Source: Trichobilharzia szidati (taxonomy: Eukaryota > Platyhelminthes > Trematoda > Strigeidida > Schistosomatidae). From it: 64,000 bases of DNA. Every line of letters starts with the position of its first letter. The stretch's first letter is position 1. The notes under the pieces were generated by a model. The model saw only the letters and a program-made list of their open reading frames with translations, was not told the DNA's origin and did not search any database. Both the position numbers and the translations under genes were made by a program. Shown in pieces: positions 63,565-64,000 of this stretch. The DNA is taken from NCBI GenBank assembly GCA_944472155.2, contig OX235274.1, positions 32,114,052 through 32,178,051 on the forward strand. The letters are read 5' to 3'.

Positions 63565-64000
63565 TATAAGAATAAAACTTGTGCACTGTGGTAGAGTGTA
63601 ATTCCATTATGGGTAAATTTTGTTTTGATAAAGTCTCACAGTGTTATACAGTAATGTTTACAGATGACGTTTCGAACACAATTTATTGCTCATAATCATA
63701 TCAAGGTAATCACACGATTTCCTAATTTCATTTATATAGGATAGTTAAAACGAATAGAAGAAGGCAAGCTACACACTAGTGTTTATAGAAAACCAACGCA
63801 TTCTAATAGATATTTAGACTTTAATTCATCTCATCCTTTAACTGTTAAGGCAGGCTTAGTTAAGTGTTTAACAAACCGAGCAGTGGCACTAAGTAGCACA
63901 AAAAAAGACCTAAATGATGAAATAAAACAGATAGAAGAGCCACTGGTGTTGAATAACTATCCTATAAAATTCATTAAGAAGATTGAAAAACGCCAAAAGA
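63565..64000 (+). mobile_element. PLE-B, terminal repeat and RT segment, open at window edge
   Basis: Terminal repeat 63565-63740 (TTGTGCACTGTGGTAGAGTG), then the plus frame THTSVYRKPTHSNRYLDF, HPLTVKAGLVKCLTNRAVA and NNYPIKFIKKIEKRQK to the end of the window. The frame is open to the edge. The terminal repeat carries the antisense, decayed hammerhead (63652-63706, minus). Same family as 17140-18135 and 39530-40512. Confidence 0.85.

Larger units (their letters stand above)
40952..64000 (+). other. Inferred tetraspanin intron 2 (at least 23 kb, open at right)
   Basis: Starts with donor GTAAAA. I searched by eye for an exon encoding TM2 with GCCG or CCG and a preceding acceptor and found none, so the intron probably extends past the window. 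All elements below lie in it. Confidence 0.55.

Noticed and set aside
40952..64000. Tetraspanin exon 3 (TM2 with CCG motif)
   Set aside because: Looked for coding of G-C-C-G or F-L-G-C-C next to an acceptor on the plus strand; none found. The one TGCTGCGG phrase (22.73 kb) is part of CR1 and upstream of exon 2.
1..64000. CRISPR arrays, bacterial operons, phage or plasmid features
   Set aside because: Codon-poor AT-rich DNA, spliced exons and metazoan retroelements throughout; no direct-repeat/spacer arrays or ribosome binding sites.

Overview
The window looks like repeat-packed nuclear DNA of a schistosomatid blood fluke (Platyhelminthes, Trematoda). The evidence is AT-rich sequence with almost no open reading frame longer than 200 codons, together with a typical trematode set of retroelements. 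These are RTE-type and CR1-type LINE fragments, several Penelope-like elements (PLEs) with GIY-YIG endonuclease remnants, solo LTRs, and tRNA-derived SINEs, including SM-alpha-like elements with a hammerhead ribozyme behind a tRNA-like promoter. Species cannot be fixed from the sequence alone. Nearly every ORF longer than 60 codons is retroelement debris or chance.

One host gene is visible, split over 24 kb. A 25-codon first exon at 16704-16778 (CxKC motif, start of a membrane segment, GTAAGT donor) joins in frame to a 94-bp exon at 40858-40951 (rest of TM1 and start of EC1). Together they read as the N-terminus of a tetraspanin with an intron at the usual TM1 position. Intron 1 would be about 24.1 kb and the next intron runs at least 23 kb to the window end. 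On this reading 16.8-64 kb is intronic apart from exon 2, and 0-16.7 kb is upstream DNA.

Layout. 0-4.9 kb: CR1 and RTE fragments, one RTE split by a solo LTR with a perfect 4-bp target duplication. 4.94-14.69 kb: a 4.87-kb tandem duplication whose central junction is a chimeric RTE 3' end. 14.8-16.6 kb: short repeats, then a repeat-poor island in front of exon 1. 16.9-27.2 kb: minus-strand RTE, CR1 and PLE fragments and a 0.6-kb foldback element. 27.3-40.8 kb: RTE-2, nested SINE/LTR/LINE insertions and many hammerhead SINEs. 41-64 kb: more of the same plus three larger PLE relics (45.7-48.1, 48.2-49.7 and 58.9-60.0 kb), with another PLE running off the right edge.

Names used here. RTE: SR2/RTE-like LINE. 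RTE-2: a second RTE-like LINE. CR1: SR1/CR1-like LINE. PLE-A to PLE-E: Penelope-like groups told apart by their termini. SM-alpha: hammerhead SINE/satellite. SINE-C: a second hammerhead SINE. SINE-B1/B2: tRNA SINEs without a ribozyme. D and E: unclassified interspersed repeats.

Three themes recur. (1) Hammerhead folds (CUGANGA ... GAAA with pairable stems) occur in both SINE groups and in all five PLE groups, at different stages of decay. (2) Many hammerhead elements sit as head-to-head inverted dimers with their 5' ends facing; I saw no tail-to-tail pair. (3) SINE-B1 and SINE-B2 share a tRNA head but carry 3' tails resembling the RTE and CR1 3' ends, which suggests a switch of LINE partner.
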